DNA from: Phoronis australis
Taxonomy: Eukaryota; Phoronida; Phoronidae
Assembly: GCA_002633005.1 (NCBI GenBank)
Contig: NMRA01000531.1
Coordinates: forward strand, 1 to 64,000
Reading direction: 5' to 3'
DNA length: 64,000 nt
Of this stretch, positions 1 through 11,351 are shown piece after piece; the first letter of the stretch is position 1; the number at the start of each line of letters is the position of its first letter. The notes below the pieces were generated by a model. The model was not told the origin of the DNA and did no database searches. It saw only the letters and a program-made list of their open reading frames with translations. Made by a program: the position numbers and the translations under genes.

Positions 1-642
1 ATAGCAAACAGAATTTGAGTCCAAGCTTTTAGGTTTAGAGCTTTTCAGCTGTTTTGAGCTTTTCTGCTTGTGTTTGGGCTTTGGCTTTGGGTTACTGACG
101 GCGTTCACCGTATGAGATTTTTCAATACCACTGGCTTGCATTTCAGAACATTCTAGAGCACGATCAATGTCCAGCAATTGATCAAGAGTCATTTTGTCAC
201 GTAATGCCCTTCGTCGCAGTCGTTGTGATGAGCAACATTGAATAATTTGGCTCAATATCTCTTTGTCGACATTTTCGAACTCACAGTGTTTAGCAAGACC
301 TCTTAATCTGGTTGTGTATGAGTCTAAGTCCTCCCCAGGCTCTTGTTTCGCCTCTCGGAAGTTGAAAATTTCGAACTGAAAAATTTTCTTTGGTTCAAAG
401 TACTCAGTTAATTTTTTCTTTGCGCTGATGAATGTTTCTTCATCCGTTTTGAGAGTGTCAAAAATGTCCATCACTCTCTCGCCGGCGCAATGTAACATCA
501 ATGCTAATTTTCTGGTCTCGTTTTTAATGTCCAGCGCCACGAGGTAAATTTCAAACCTTGCAAGCCATTTTGTCCACCGAGGACCCACTGTGTGCCGGTC
601 AAGCTCCGGTTTAAATGGTGCTACAGCTTGTATTGGGTTCAT
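1..642 (-). CDS. Gag polyprotein, N-terminal part, of an LTR retrotransposon (open at left window edge)
   Basis: An uninterrupted frame of 214 codons runs from an ATG at 642 down to position 1 with no stop, so the rest of the gene lies outside the window. The protein has the usual look of a Gypsy-type Gag capsid region: an opening proline-rich stretch, a tryptophan-rich segment (PRWTKWLARFEIYL), a long helical middle containing EYFEPKK and TRLRGLAKHCEF, a DQLLDIDRALECSEMQ-like C-terminal capsid helix, then a lysine- and serine-rich basic tail. The zinc knuckle that usually follows would be beyond the edge. The start is the first ATG after the LTR and primer-binding site, as expected for a 5' gag. 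No frameshift or stop is present, so the copy may be young. The family call rests on overall resemblance and the adjoining LTR; Ty3/Gypsy is an inference. Confidence 0.85.
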   Translation of the reverse strand, partial: MNPIQAVAPFKPELDRHTVGPRWTKWLARFEIYLVALDIKNETRKLALMLHCAGERVMDIFDTLKTDEETFISAKKKLTEYFEPKKIFQFEIFNFREAKQEPGEDLDSYTTRLRGLAKHCEFENVDKEILSQIIQCCSSQRLRRRALRDKMTLDQLLDIDRALECSEMQASGIEKSHTVNAVSNPKPKPKHKQKSSKQLKSSKPKSLDSNSVCY

Positions 643-649
643 TTCGCCA

Positions 650-659
650 CTCGTCGCCA
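650..659 (-). promoter_or_regulatory. Primer-binding site matching tRNA-Ser
   Basis: Read on the minus strand, one base after the LTR comes TGGCGACGAG, the complement of the last ten bases (CTCGTCG plus CCA) of a tRNA-Ser(GCU)-type 3' end. It sits between the LTR end and the gag ATG. Use of tRNA-Ser is known for Mag-like Gypsy elements; lineage placement is inferred. Confidence 0.6.
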
Positions 660-660
660 G

Positions 661-1094
661 TGTAATGATCCAATAATATGTTGTTTAAGCTAAAAAACTT
701 ATATTCTTTTTACAAACCCAACCTGGGCTGCGCCATCTTGGAATCTTCTCTAGAGGTATCCAATAGGTGGCAGCACCTTACAGAACTTACAACATCACAA
801 TATCCACGTCGCTGGAGTGTTCTTGGAACCACGCCAGATGTTAAGTTAGACATCAGTATTAAGATGTCTATGGTTGTCATCGTTTCCCTCGAGCGCATTA
901 TTTTCAGTTTGGAACGTTGCCGGGGGTTGCTCATTGCCGCAAAAATTCAGATATGATTTCATGGAATACATTAATCAAATTCTGTAGTTTTTGTATTTGG
1001 GAACATTTTCAGCTAAACAATTAACTTTCTCACATAAACTGTAATGTGTTACGACAGGCCTTCGTAACACCGATTATGTAACTTTTTTATTACA
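661..1094 (-). mobile_element. 5' LTR of the retrotransposon
   Basis: On the minus strand this 434-bp block starts TGTAAT at 1,094 and ends ATTACA at 661, giving a short perfect inverted terminal repeat with the TG...CA rule. It is followed directly by the primer-binding site and gag. A TATA-like AATATAAG lies near 698-705. The 3' LTR is outside the window, so LTR identity and the target-site duplication cannot be measured. Open frames inside this block on both strands are not taken as genes. Confidence 0.75.
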
Positions 1095-1214
1095 TGAGCG
1101 AATCACAAAGTAGTGCAAAGTAGAAATCCATACGCCTTATTTTTCATCGTCTGCAAAACACAACAACCAAACAATGCAGGAATTCCATGAAGCTGACAAG
1201 GTTATGATTGACCA

Positions 1215-1481
1215 ATGGGAAGTCACAACTGCATGTACTCCCAGTACGAAGGACGTGCAAACAACTTCTTAAACGGACCCAATTTCGGCGTGGGATTTCA
1301 TATCCACCTTCATTCAAACGGAGACGAACCCCAATTCAAGAAACCACGCGGCAAGCCTCGGGATTTTAATGAAATTTCCAAGAGGTTTTGCCCATGTCAT
1401 AAACCTGAGACTCGTGAAGAATTCTCTATCTACAGACTGTACTTCTTATTATTTGATGCACAATTTGAAGCCGGGCTTTGA
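1215..1481 (+). CDS. Uncertain open frame or exon, 88 codons
   Basis: An ATG-started frame rich in Asn, His, Gly, Pro and Lys. It contains GVGFHIHLHSNGDEPQFKK and a basic PRGKPRDF stretch, and ends in a hydrophobic tail that looks noncoding. It does not resemble a family I know. It lies 28 bp upstream of the better supported exon at 1,510, but no good donor joins the two in frame. It could be an exon of the same gene or chance. Confidence 0.2.
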   Translation: MGSHNCMYSQYEGRANNFLNGPNFGVGFHIHLHSNGDEPQFKKPRGKPRDFNEISKRFCPCHKPETREEFSIYRLYFLLFDAQFEAGL

Positions 1482-1509
1482 AGTTTGCGTTTGACCTGTA
1501 GTTTTTCAG

Positions 1510-1731
1510 GCCCGTAGGCGAACGCACCCCTTACGGCCAGTTGAGGTCCCTTCAAAGAATTGCCGCTCGGATTTGGGAAAAAAGTTACTGAATATTCGCG
1601 CAAATGAAGAAGAAGTCGTTACGGTGAGCGGCCAAGTTAATAGCGTTGGAGACGATCGAGGGGAGATTTCAGCATTAGGGTATTTCATACGCGCACCCAG
1701 AGTAGCAAAGTTCCGTCGTAAGCGCAAATGA
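1510..1731 (+). CDS. Candidate 3'-terminal coding exon, unknown protein
   Basis: A polypyrimidine tract and AG acceptor (tgtagtttttcag) is followed at once by 73 open codons and a TGA at 729-731 of the second kilobase. The product is charged and well mixed in composition: a basic start (ARRRTHPLRP), an acidic middle (NEEEVVTVSGQVNSVGDDRG), and a C-terminus ending in the basic run KFRRKRK, which could act as a nuclear-localisation or retention signal. It has no ATG, consistent with an internal-start exon in phase 0. I do not recognise the protein. The Gypsy element on its 5' side may have separated it from upstream exons. A shorter open frame on the opposite strand is treated as its shadow. 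Confidence 0.35.
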   Translation, partial: ARRRTHPLRPVEVPSKNCRSDLGKKLLNIRANEEEVVTVSGQVNSVGDDRGEISALGYFIRAPRVAKFRRKRK

Positions 1732-1936
1732 TTCGAGGTTGTGAGTGATTGAGCGCGAAATCATTTGTGGGTGGGTAAGTGAAGAAAACAATAGGCGTAC
1801 CTTTACCAAAAACATCAATCGAGCAAAAATGGCGCACGACACATTCTCCTAGGAGAAGGTGCTACGCTCGTTTCCGACGCCATGTAAAAGGTCTGCGTCA
1901 GCAGAAATTCGAACCTCCCCCTCATTTCATATGGGC

Positions 1937-1984
1937 CACGCAGCACTGAAATAAGTGGGGGCTATAACCCCCAACCTCCTATGG
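1937..1984 (+). repeat. Short dispersed repeat, copy 1
   Basis: A stretch centred on CAGCACTGAAATAAGTGGGG followed by a G-run/C-run stem recurs in inverted orientation at 44,181-44,226. Nearby bases include a tRNA box-B-like GGTTCGAAT on the minus strand (about 1,900), so this may be part of a SINE. Boundaries are approximate. Confidence 0.5.
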
Positions 1985-3180
1985 TGCGCCGCCCATGCAT
2001 TTTCTAGGCTGAGTGCGCATGTATTTTTAGACAAAGATCTGTTGTAGCCAAAAGATAACGTTGATCGAATAAATGGGGGTTGAGAGGTATGCGCAAAAGG
2101 TGTGGATAAACCCAATAGGCCTATGTCACCGTTCATCCGTTGCAATGTCACGTGTTTTTATTAATGTTTGCGTAACAAAGTCTGCCAACTCATTTGTTTT
2201 TCTGCAATTACCTTTTATTTGTGCGTGTCAAACACCAACACTTGGGAAAATGGAAACTTTAAGTTAATTTTTTGAATGTTGGTGCATGTTGGCAATCAAT
2301 GCGTCCTTTTTAAGCCCAGAACCCGATTTGTAATTTAAGGTAATTCTTATCTTCATGAAGGCCTTTCATGTTTCGTGAGAGACCGCCATTTCTCGTAAAA
2401 AATGCCTTTTTTCTTTGAATATAGATATCTAAAAATCTTATTGCGTGCGAGTTGATAGACGCACGATATAAGTGTCCGTGTTCAGCATAAAAATTAAGGA
2501 CGACTGTTAGCCATACCATTGAAATCTACTGGACTTGTCTCAAACAACTCGCAGATTTTGCACACACAAGGTTGGACGATTACCTTGAAGATGCTATGCC
2601 TCATTAAACCGTGAATATTTAAATTTGTTGCAAGCGCCATCTAGTGACTTTCTGGAGAACTGTGTGTACAAGTATAATCAGGAAAAGAAACAATTTCTAA
2701 ATGAATTGTGGTTTTAAAGAAGTCACTACAATTGATACACTTAAAATCAAATGTGGAAAAAAACTATTCAAATATTACACAACCCTTATTTGATATTGAA
2801 ATAAACAAATAAAAAACTGTGCCTTGTTTCATTAGGATAAACATGAAATACTGCCGTACTCATTTACATAAAAATATTATCACAAAACGAGACTTTCGCG
2901 AGAATGTGTTTCTACGCGTTTACCATTGTTTGCAGTTTGTGTGAAGATTTTTTCGGTTTTTGTGTAGTGCTCCTCGTAACAGGTTAGGAAATCCACGATG
3001 CTACTTCTGTCGTCTTATAAATTTTGAAAAAAACTTTGACTTGTTGTCTTTGCACATTGAATGAGCATTATCTTTTTAATTTTGGTTGGTCAAGGTTTTC
3101 TGCAAAAATATTAATTCATATGTTATTTGTAAATAGTCAACGTTGTTGGTTTAATATTTGGCTCTCGGGTTCAGGCACCA
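1985..3180. other. No recognised gene
   Basis: AT-rich DNA with short open frames on both strands. A minus-strand frame at 2,310-2,519 has some resemblance to retroelement protein but no motif that decides it. Confidence 0.5.
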
Positions 3181-4031
3181 CATATGAATGCAGTTAAAAT
3201 CAAGGATCGCGAGTTGTTATTACTCAAATACGCAAATGACATTCTATTGTTTTAGACGGCTCAGACAAATATTCATCGTCGGTCTACCTTAGATGTTTTA
3301 AATCTGTTTCCAGATTTCTTTAGCCTCCTGGTTAGTATTGAGAAGAAAAAATTTATGGCCAACAGTACTGAAAAAATCTGTTAGAGAACAGCTGTCTTGG
3401 ATTAAAACAAATTTCATGTTGTTGGGGGTTAACTTAGAAGTCGGCATGTACGATATGGTAGATCACAATTACTTGGTGAGATTGAAAAATACTAAATTAA
3501 TCTTGAAAAATTGTTCCAAAAGAATTTTGACACATTTTGGGAGCATAACACTAGTCAAGACAGTTGCTGTTTCAAAAACTACGTCTCCTAATATCCTTGC
3601 CGCAGCCTTTGAAATATATTCTAGAAAAACAGAATTCAATGTTTTTTCAATTCCTCTGGTTAGGTGGAAGTGATAAAATTAAGCGTTACCGAGCTGTTTG
3701 TAATTATAACGAAGGAGGGATCAGAATGATTAATATATTTACCTTCTAGAAGGCTTTAAAGATTAACATGTTAATAAAGTTTACAGACGATCTGTTAAAG
3801 CCCTCCCACTTGCTACGTTTGATTTTTCATGGAATTAAACATTTCGCCAACTATGGTGTGGACAGTATGAAGACAAAATTGTTTAAAGTCCTTGTTGCAA
3901 ACTACCCATGTGGTTCTAGTATCCGAAAATACTTACTACATAAATTCTTATTTTCGACACCCTTTCTTTATAGTCTTTTCGCCTTTCTTGCCAAAACCGA
4001 TTTTTTAACAGTATTTGACCCTTCTCTCTGA
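3181..4031 (+). pseudogene. Decayed L1/Tx1-type LINE reverse transcriptase fragment
   Basis: Translation across shifting frames gives the order of a non-LTR reverse transcriptase C-terminal half. First comes a YAND box at 3,229-3,240 where active enzymes have Y(A)DD, followed by LF and then an in-frame stop. Next is a segment like STLDVLNLFPDFFSLLVSI. After a frameshift comes LLGVNLEVGMYDMVDHNYLV, the segment ending HFGSITLVKTVAVSKT, then FLWLGGSDKIKRYRAVCNYN and EGGIRMINI. The order matches the RT domains around and after the catalytic box in the L1/Tx1 group. The catalytic Asp substitution, at least two stops and at least two frameshifts make it inactive. No 5' ORF, endonuclease or poly-A tail is seen. 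Confidence 0.75.
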
Positions 4032-7000
4032 GCGTATGATTACCGGTTGTCATCGGTTATTTCCGTACCCACATTTCCGGCTCATCAGCTCATCGCCATT
4101 TTTTTCCTTGTAACTGAATGTGCTATGGCTTGCTCGAAAAGTCTTCATTATTTTGTTTTATTAGTAATATATCGTGATTCGTTTGCATATGTAGTGTATT
4201 TATAGTTTGTAGTTAGTGGTCGTTGATTTTTTTGGAATGTTATGCGTACTTAAGTATGTTAAAATAGCATTGGTGTTTAGTTCCTTACGTAGGCGGGTCG
4301 AACCTAGGAACCTATATGGGTCGAACCAATTTTTTTTTCGGTTTTATTTTTTTCCTCGTTTTAAAAAAGTACTTTACTATCATCGGAAAGGTAGTACATT
4401 CTATTCAGTAAAAATCGAAAAAGTGTCAAAATGGGGGCAAGCAGTGTAAAGTTATTGCAAGTTTTGTGGCGAAATTTGGGTCACTTTGTTTGGATCGCGT
4501 CGGCCATATTCAGGGAGGACAGCGGGATAAGTTACGAGTTTGAAACTTTGTGTAAATTGTTTTCGCCAACAAATTACGGTGAAATTTAGTTAGACATATC
4601 TTTACTTACTATTCTGCACGATTCAACAGTGTTCACCAAATTTCAGCCTCGCAGTTGTTACTCATTAAGAGATAAATGTGCTCACATTCCCGTTGGACTT
4701 CGTCTCATTTCTNTCCTCTGCACGGTACAAGCCTTCAAACCTAAAAACCAAAGGTTACGTGAAAACAGACGTGATAGATTTCCATTTCAACGTGTAAATA
4801 GATTTCCAGAAGATATATGATAGGGAGTAAACAAATAGTCTAATGCAATGGATATTTATCACTCACGTACCCATTGGGATTGGATTGTAATCTTAACTCA
4901 TTAACCTGTATCGAGTTGACAGCATAAACATTCAGCATTGATTGATGTAACTGTCACTGATAAACTTTTAGAAATCATTCCAAACAATAATAATGCTTTG
5001 ATGTACGAAAAGATCCCGATTGCTACGTCAAGTATCGAATCACATATCACAACATACAAAGATTAACCAGACTCTGGCTGGCGACTGACTGCCGCGAAGC
5101 CGACATCGGCGAGTGCCTCAGTTAACAGGCATCGGTAGAATAATCATGGAATAATCGTTAAAATAATCACAAACCTTACCTTTGTATGAGGTCGTGCTTA
5201 CTTCCTCTCATAGAAACACCCTTTTTACGCAATCTCAGATTCAGTTGGCACGGCTGCAAGCCATTTCACCATGTATTTAAAGGGCTCGCGAAATCGAGGC
5301 TGTTAATCTATCACCATTAGTACACGTACGCCCTCTAGTTATTGTAGATTTTCCGAATAGCCCCATTGGAAGGATTTTTTGAATGTGTCATGTCCTTCAG
5401 AAGTTGTTTAAGGATCAAGAATCACATTGATTTCCATGACCAACATTAACAGTGACCTGGAAACGGGGGTAAAAAAATATTTTTTACGTGAACTTGTTCC
5501 ACGAAGGAAGGAAATTTTCCATATTTTTGTTCATGTTCACGTTGGCAAACACAACAAGTCCGTTGATTCCGACTCAAATGTGATGATGGAAGTCTGTTTC
5601 ATGAAAAATGAAATTTTATCTTACACTCCCACTAAACAATTGCTGAGTAAATTATGAGTGCATCACAGTCTAGAAATAATTTATGGAACTTATCTCAGCA
5701 ACTAGAGGTTGTGCTTATATTCTTAGAGACTACACTTTTTGTGAAATGAGATTTAATTTTTTTTCAGACATAGCTGTGGAGGGCGTATTACCAAAATTTC
5801 TTGCTTTGAAGTCGTAAGTCACTTTTCACGAAGTAGATTCTAGCTTGAAGGTCAAGACCTAAGGTTGAGTTGGGACACTGTCTTGTTGCCGTGTGCTCCG
5901 GCTTGTTGTTATATGGTCAATTCCATTTGTGAAGGACGTACAATCAGAGAACATTTTGGTCACTTGTGAAAATAATGTTCATCTTAGGAAAATAATTAAT
6001 ACATCAATTGATATCTTTCAAAGCATGTATCAACTTTTCCCCTATCTTTTAATCTGATTGAGAAAATTGATTTTAAAGAGGTGTGACGGACGTACGCAGA
6101 GAATTTGATTTTTTTTTAAATTAATATAAAATTTTCTGTGAGTTGCATTAAGTTACAATTTTATGTGTTACATGATGATTTAGTGGAATGTTTGCAAAGT
6201 ATAACACACTAATTTTTTGATGATACCTTCTGAGAAATTTTTGTCAGACAGCTCGATGTAAGTTGAGTTAGTGTGACGGACGGACGTGACGGAAGTACGC
6301 TCTGAATTTCTAGTATTAAATTGTTTGTTGTGACTAAGATGTCAATTCAGAATGATTTAAACTTTTGCCGTATTTAAGCTATATTGGTCTTTTGCTACTA
6401 ATTCAATGTTTTTGGTCAAAATGTACCGATTGACCTTTGCGAAATCATCACAGGTAGGGCTATACTAGGAATATACTCTAGTATTTTAACTTTTCAATAC
6501 ATTTGATTAAAGATATAAAACAATCACCTAAAATCTTCACTTCCTTTTGAAGAGGGTAAGCATTATCGATGGTAATGAGAGTGATAATCATTTTGTATGT
6601 CACAGTTGTTAGTTATGAGGAAAATCTGTTTTTAAGCGTTAAATAGAACACTAATTCAAAACTAATAAGTAAATATGACAGTCAAAATATAAAATGTGAA
6701 ATAAAGTTACATTACTAATCACTGTCATACAAATGCACTTGAATTTAATTGTTTTTTTTAAGATAGAACTCGCCCTTAGAGCTTGTACAAAATTATTCTC
6801 TGGTCCATGGAGCACTTGGTTTAGTTGACATCATCGACTTTTGACATTCATATTTTGATTGAAATCAATCGTGCTGTCTTCCATTGTGAAAACAAGACAT
6901 TTTAAATTAATTGCATTTGGGATTATGATTTAGGAATATGTAGAGCTAACTTATCAGATGCTGGTTTCTATTTAGTGATTAATATGATAAGGTTTTCATC

Positions 7001-8999
7001 CAGCTCTTTAACTCATGCCTTCTTTTCAAATTTAAAGAGAGGCCTTAAATAATGCCACATTACAGTATGCGCAAGTACAATTACGAATTTCCTGATCCAC
7101 GATGGCATTTTTTCGAGTTTCAGAGAATATCCCAACAGATATTTACTCTTCTCCCGGTTGCGCCTGTTCTTCCCATGGTCTCCAACAATTTCCTCTATCC
7201 TTTCTAAATGCCAGTTTAATCTCCTCGAGGCTCAGCAGAAAAATTAGTCTAATTCTTAAAAAGATTGAAGGATAAAAAATATGTAAGATGAGACAATGTA
7301 ATCATTGGTTATGAAATAATTTCATACAAGTAACCCAATACATTGAAAAACATATAAAGAGTGTCTACAGCCAGTGAGGGTGTGACAAAATTGCTCAATA
7401 AAGTAGGTGACAGATTCCTACTGCTTAAAAATTCCTTGTATCGGCTTTTTCAACACAAAACACAGCATAGCAGGTCGGAGCAGAAATAACATGTTGATTC
7501 CAACAACAACAACTTGACATGTATTTCTTTAGGTCTCTTGTTATTTGCGTATACTCTAGAGCACCTTAGGATTTCTTTTGTATGAATATTTTTGCCTCTT
7601 GAATTTCCCAAAAGCCAAGCATTTCTTTACTAACACGGGGTACCAACAGAAAAACGATAAGTTCATTAAATCAACATTTTGTTTTATTTACATTTTATAA
7701 TGTGTCCAACTGTTTGATTTTAATAAGTTGAATTCTACTAAGAATAACTTACATTGTAAACTATACCTTTTCTCCAAATACTTTTGAAATTGGAAAAAAT
7801 CATTGCATTTAGTTAAAATCTGTAACAACTTACTCACTTAGTTTTAAAGCTGCCTTTGTAATATTTTATCGTTTTAAGGTTCTTAGGTGTGAGATACATT
7901 TTATCTTATGTAAGTTTAGAAAGTAAAAATATGACCTAAGGTTATTTTTATTGGCTGAAAAAGTGCAGCAGTGTGTCAGCCTCGATGAATTTTTGAGTTT
8001 TCTTGGTCTGTTTTCGTGTCTTAGCTTCTGGACTGTAAATAGTTATAGAAATATTTCCCCGAGTTGATCACAGCATTGGAAGATAATGGTGGAAACTATG
8101 CTGATTTGCAGACTTGAGGTAAGGACTTTATCGCAAAAAGCAGATTTTACTCTACGGCGTTGAACGCTGCGAGCAGACGATTGGCTCAGTAAAAAATACA
8201 TACTCGTCATTTGGTCTTAATTTTCTGTAAAGACCTTACCTCTCAGAGTAACTATACTGAATGCATCCATAACGAGACGTTTTCATTGGATTTGAGTTAA
8301 ATTTTTGGTTGATTTGCTGGCCGGGGACGCTATACTTAGCTTGACCTACTTACGATGACCCAGAAGAAAACTTCAGCGAGGCCCAAAAATAGCTACCTGA
8401 TCACCGTGCGTCGGAATTTTCATCGGATTTTTTTTTTTTTAGAGATGTAAAACTGCTTTTTCAGTAATGACGCCTTGTGTTGATGATTTGGGTAACCCAA
8501 ATGAACGAGCTCAATCAAATTTGGCGTTGCACACGCGAGTTTACTCGACAAGGAGACTGCTCACCAACCGTGAAAAAACGGCTTCTACCGTGGTATAATT
8601 TTACTTGATGATGAATTTTCCGAATATCAGTGTGTGGAGGGTGTTGCTCGCCAATGATATTGTTTGTCGTGAGCCTGTGGCGCGTTTCTTTTTTTTTTTC
8701 ATGTGGTGTCTATGGTTGCCCACATTGTTTTTTGGGCGATATGTCTCAAGTTGAGCGTTTCCTTTTGTTTGGTTTAGTTGCCACAGTAACATTGTTTAGT
8801 GCCGTTGAGGAAAGACAATTATGCGCCACCGCCTGCAACCTACGCAAAGACTTTCGCTTGCATAAGTTTTGTGGAATACTAATTGCGCAAAATGTTTGTG
8901 GGGGGTAGTGTACAAGTCTTAAATCGCTTAACCTACTTATATACGATAGTCAAAAGCCTAAGCTTTTTGGCTTAGCAGAGTTCGTGAATAATGTCATAT
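4032..8999. other. Long AT-rich stretch without a recognised gene
   Basis: Only short open frames occur, including one at 5,427-5,657 and one at 8,630-8,908; none has a recognisable domain or convincing splice sites. A single N at 4,713 marks an uncertain base or join. The one internal structure noted is the GACGTACG motif cluster near 5.9-6.3 kb. Unannotated introns of a gene cannot be excluded. Confidence 0.5.
5928..6305 (+). repeat. Cluster of GACGGACGTACG-like motifs
   Basis: Three related sites occur: AGGACGTACAATCAGAGA near 5,933, GTGTGACGGACGTACGCAGA near 6,080, and GTGTGACGGACGGACGTGAC followed by GGAAGTACGCTCTGAATT near 6,272. Each is followed by a similar AGAGAA/GAATTT context. They resemble the GTGTACGTACC sites at 12.4-13.3 kb. 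Function unknown. Confidence 0.4.
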
Positions 9000-9031
9000 A
9001 GTCAAACGTCTTAAAGTTAAGACGTTTGACT
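9000..9031. repeat. Perfect 15-bp-arm palindrome
   Basis: AGTCAAACGTCTTAA and its exact reverse complement flank a 2-bp spacer. It could form a hairpin; no flanking transposon ends are apparent. Confidence 0.8.
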
Positions 9032-9310
9032 TAAAATTATTAGTCAGATCTGAAGCCATCTTATCGACGGTAGCTTGTGTTGTACAGCATTTACTAATCA
9101 GGTGCTTGCAAAACGGTATTTTATACAACTTAGAGGCCGTTTTATTGAAAAAAAAGAGTTACTTTGATTCCAGAGATGACTTCTCGAAATCATGTAATTG
9201 ATTAGCCATTTCATTGACGCAGTCCTTGTCATCATAATGATCGGGCAATAATTCAAATGCTACATTTTCTGCAAAATACCAACATCTGTAAGTTTGCTAC
9301 CAAATCTCTC

Positions 9311-9432
9311 TTTGTTACATATTGCTAGCCCAAACTGTCACAACGTCCCTAATTGTCACAACTTCAAAATTATGACACTTTGGGTTTGGGCAGACCCAAA
9401 TTGTCACAATTTGCCCAAATTGTCACATAAAC
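9311..9432. repeat. Cluster of AATTGTCACAA motifs
   Basis: AACTGTCACAACG, AATTGTCACAACTT, AATTGTCACAATTT and AATTGTCACATAA occur within 120 bp, with an inverted-type site (ATTATGACAC) and a small GGGTTTGGGCAGACCC stem between them. An apparent 100-codon frame across the block is an artefact of the repeats. Confidence 0.6.
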
Positions 9433-9524
9433 GTAAAATGTGTCGGGAATATTTTGGCTATAAAATTGGATGTTCAGTCAAAAAGGTGCACTTTCTTAAT
9501 CAAAATTTGAAACACTGTTCTCAA

Positions 9525-9618
9525 TGTTCTCAGTCGTTATCCCCCTTATCTAGAGCCCTCGTGGATTTTGTAGAATTATCACCCTCGGGGCGTTAGACTT
9601 CGCCATGTAATAATCTAT
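9525..9618. mobile_element. Deletion copy of the fold-back MITE also found at 14.5 kb
   Basis: Shares GTTCTCAGTCGTTATCCCC, CTTATCTAGAGCCCTCGTGG and AATTATCACCCTCGGGGCG with the full copy, and ends TGTAATAATCTAT at 9,618. The distal end of its left arm is missing. Confidence 0.65.
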
Positions 9619-9828
9619 ATTTATCGTCATAGATGCGCATGCCAACTTCACGTTGCATTTGTTATTTCTGATGTGCGTTTCACTGTAAACTAGTTGTAAA
9701 TAGAAGCCTGAAGATGAGATATGTGTCTCGAAATATCACTTTTTAAAATATGTTACCTACTGATGTCGTTTGGATTTTTGTTTCACTGTTGCGATGTAAA
9801 GACAATATCTCTATTTAGAGAGTTGTTA

Positions 9829-9984
9829 GTCGTGTTTTTAATGATATATATATATATATATATTTCATTAAAAACACGACTTTGATCTGCTTTTACTAGT
9901 TTAATCTCGATATAATGAAATATATATATATATATATAAAACACGACTTTGATCTGCTTTTACTAGTTTAATCTCGATATAATG

Positions 9985-10016
<32 letters not shown>
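9829..10016. repeat. AT-dinucleotide palindrome with a 67-bp tandem duplication
   Basis: GTCGTGTTTTTAATGA (9,829-9,844) and its reverse complement (9,865-9,880) enclose an (AT)n run. A unit beginning AAAACACGACTTTGATCTGC and ending in (AT)n then occurs twice, at 9,871 and 9,938. Likely a decayed palindromic MITE with slippage. Confidence 0.7.
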
Positions 10017-10024
<8 letters not shown>

Positions 10025-10461
10025 ACCCAATTGTTTTAGCATTGGCAACTGCCCATTTTTATACAGACCTCTTTGTTTTCGCTACTAAACAAAAACTTCT
10101 CGAATTGGATTGGAATTTTCAGATCAGGCTGGGTAAATTTATTTTCTCAAATTTGTCAGCAAAAGTAAATCTTGATTTATCAAGGTTTGAAGTTTGGAAT
10201 TTTGTGCTCGACCTAGTTGGCGTTAGGCCTACCTCATAAGATATCTTTCCCGATATCACATGTAAAATAACCGTTGATTAAGCTCATTATTTCCGGATGA
10301 AAAGTGATTAAACGATTGAGTCCTAAACGCCGAACACTTGTGGAATTTCCGTAATGTAGACATGCGCAATTTCCGTTGCTTCTTGCGCTCATAAGCCGTT
10401 GTCTTGATGACGCGACCAATTATACAAGTGACAGCCTTACGTTAAACATTTACACGCAACG

Positions 10462-10548
10462 ATGCTTAGAATTAAGGCTTACCTTATTGGGATACTGGTG
10501 GTTGGGTGCTGCTTCTCGACATTAACGGAATGTCATTATTTTGTAAAG
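10462..10548 (+). CDS. Candidate first exon with signal peptide
   Basis: ATG opens 29 codons ending at a GTAAGA donor (intron begins 10,549). The peptide has a basic start (MLRIK), a hydrophobic core (AYLIGILVVGCCFSTL) and a TEC-type cleavage region followed by HYFVK, a classic secretory signal. The phase is 0 and matches the candidate exon at 11,352. No homologue recognised. A poly(A)-like AATAAA near 10,868 lies in the presumed intron. Confidence 0.35.
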
Positions 10549-11351
10549 GTAAGAGCAATAAAAAATGTCAATTTATACCTTATCGCTATATTTATAAGTT
10601 TTGTTTGCATCACACTTAGGCCTACTTGGGTTACGCAGTTGAAACCAGACAATTTGGCCTTGCAATTGTTAAAAAGTTAACCCTTAGTGTATGTGTGTAC
10701 GTTGGCAGCAAACTTCCTTTTAAGCAAGTAGGCACATTATGGAATTTCGTACTGGCCTCATTGTCCTCTCATCAGCTCCCCCATTACAGTGGCGAATGTG
10801 TCCGATCAAATATCTAGGAATAAGTCTGTGTAATGTATTTGTGTATTTATGATCTCTTCGTTTTTGCAATAAACATGGGGCAGCTATTGCAGTGTGTGCC
10901 AATACAAGAGCGTGTCATTCTGAGCTGATCAAAGATCTCTGTTAAACCTGGAATCTGCAGAAACCAGTGTACTGTTCACTAGTACTTCGATATCTTGGCT
11001 ACCACTGAAGCTGGCGGGCTCGTTTTTTCTTTAAGTAGTGAAGCGCAAGTATCAAAATGAGTCGGAGCGCAGAGCTCCGTTTCATGAAAGTTATAAGTCT
11101 CAAGTTTGATTGTTGGCATGACGTCAACCGCATTGTTCAACAAGCACAGTGGCGGGATCACAGTATTGTCACGTCGGTCTAAGTTAAGACTGATATTGCT
11201 TCACGAAACAGAACCCTGATCAGAACCAACTACGCTTTTTTACATTTACCTTTATATTTATTTGTAGTAATGCTGTCTTCGGTGGTAAGTGTATTACTGG
11301 TGTTGTAATTACCGTTGTTACTGCTGTTTAATTGGTGATACTACGATTTAG

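Noticed and set aside
2310-2519. Penelope- or DIRS-type reverse transcriptase fragment on the minus strand
   Set aside because: Only a loose FLDIYIQRKKAFF resemblance; no catalytic motif and no continuation.
9294-9596. Plus-strand frame rich in NCHN repeats
   Set aside because: Produced by the TGTCACAA motif cluster and a MITE copy; no protein-like remainder.
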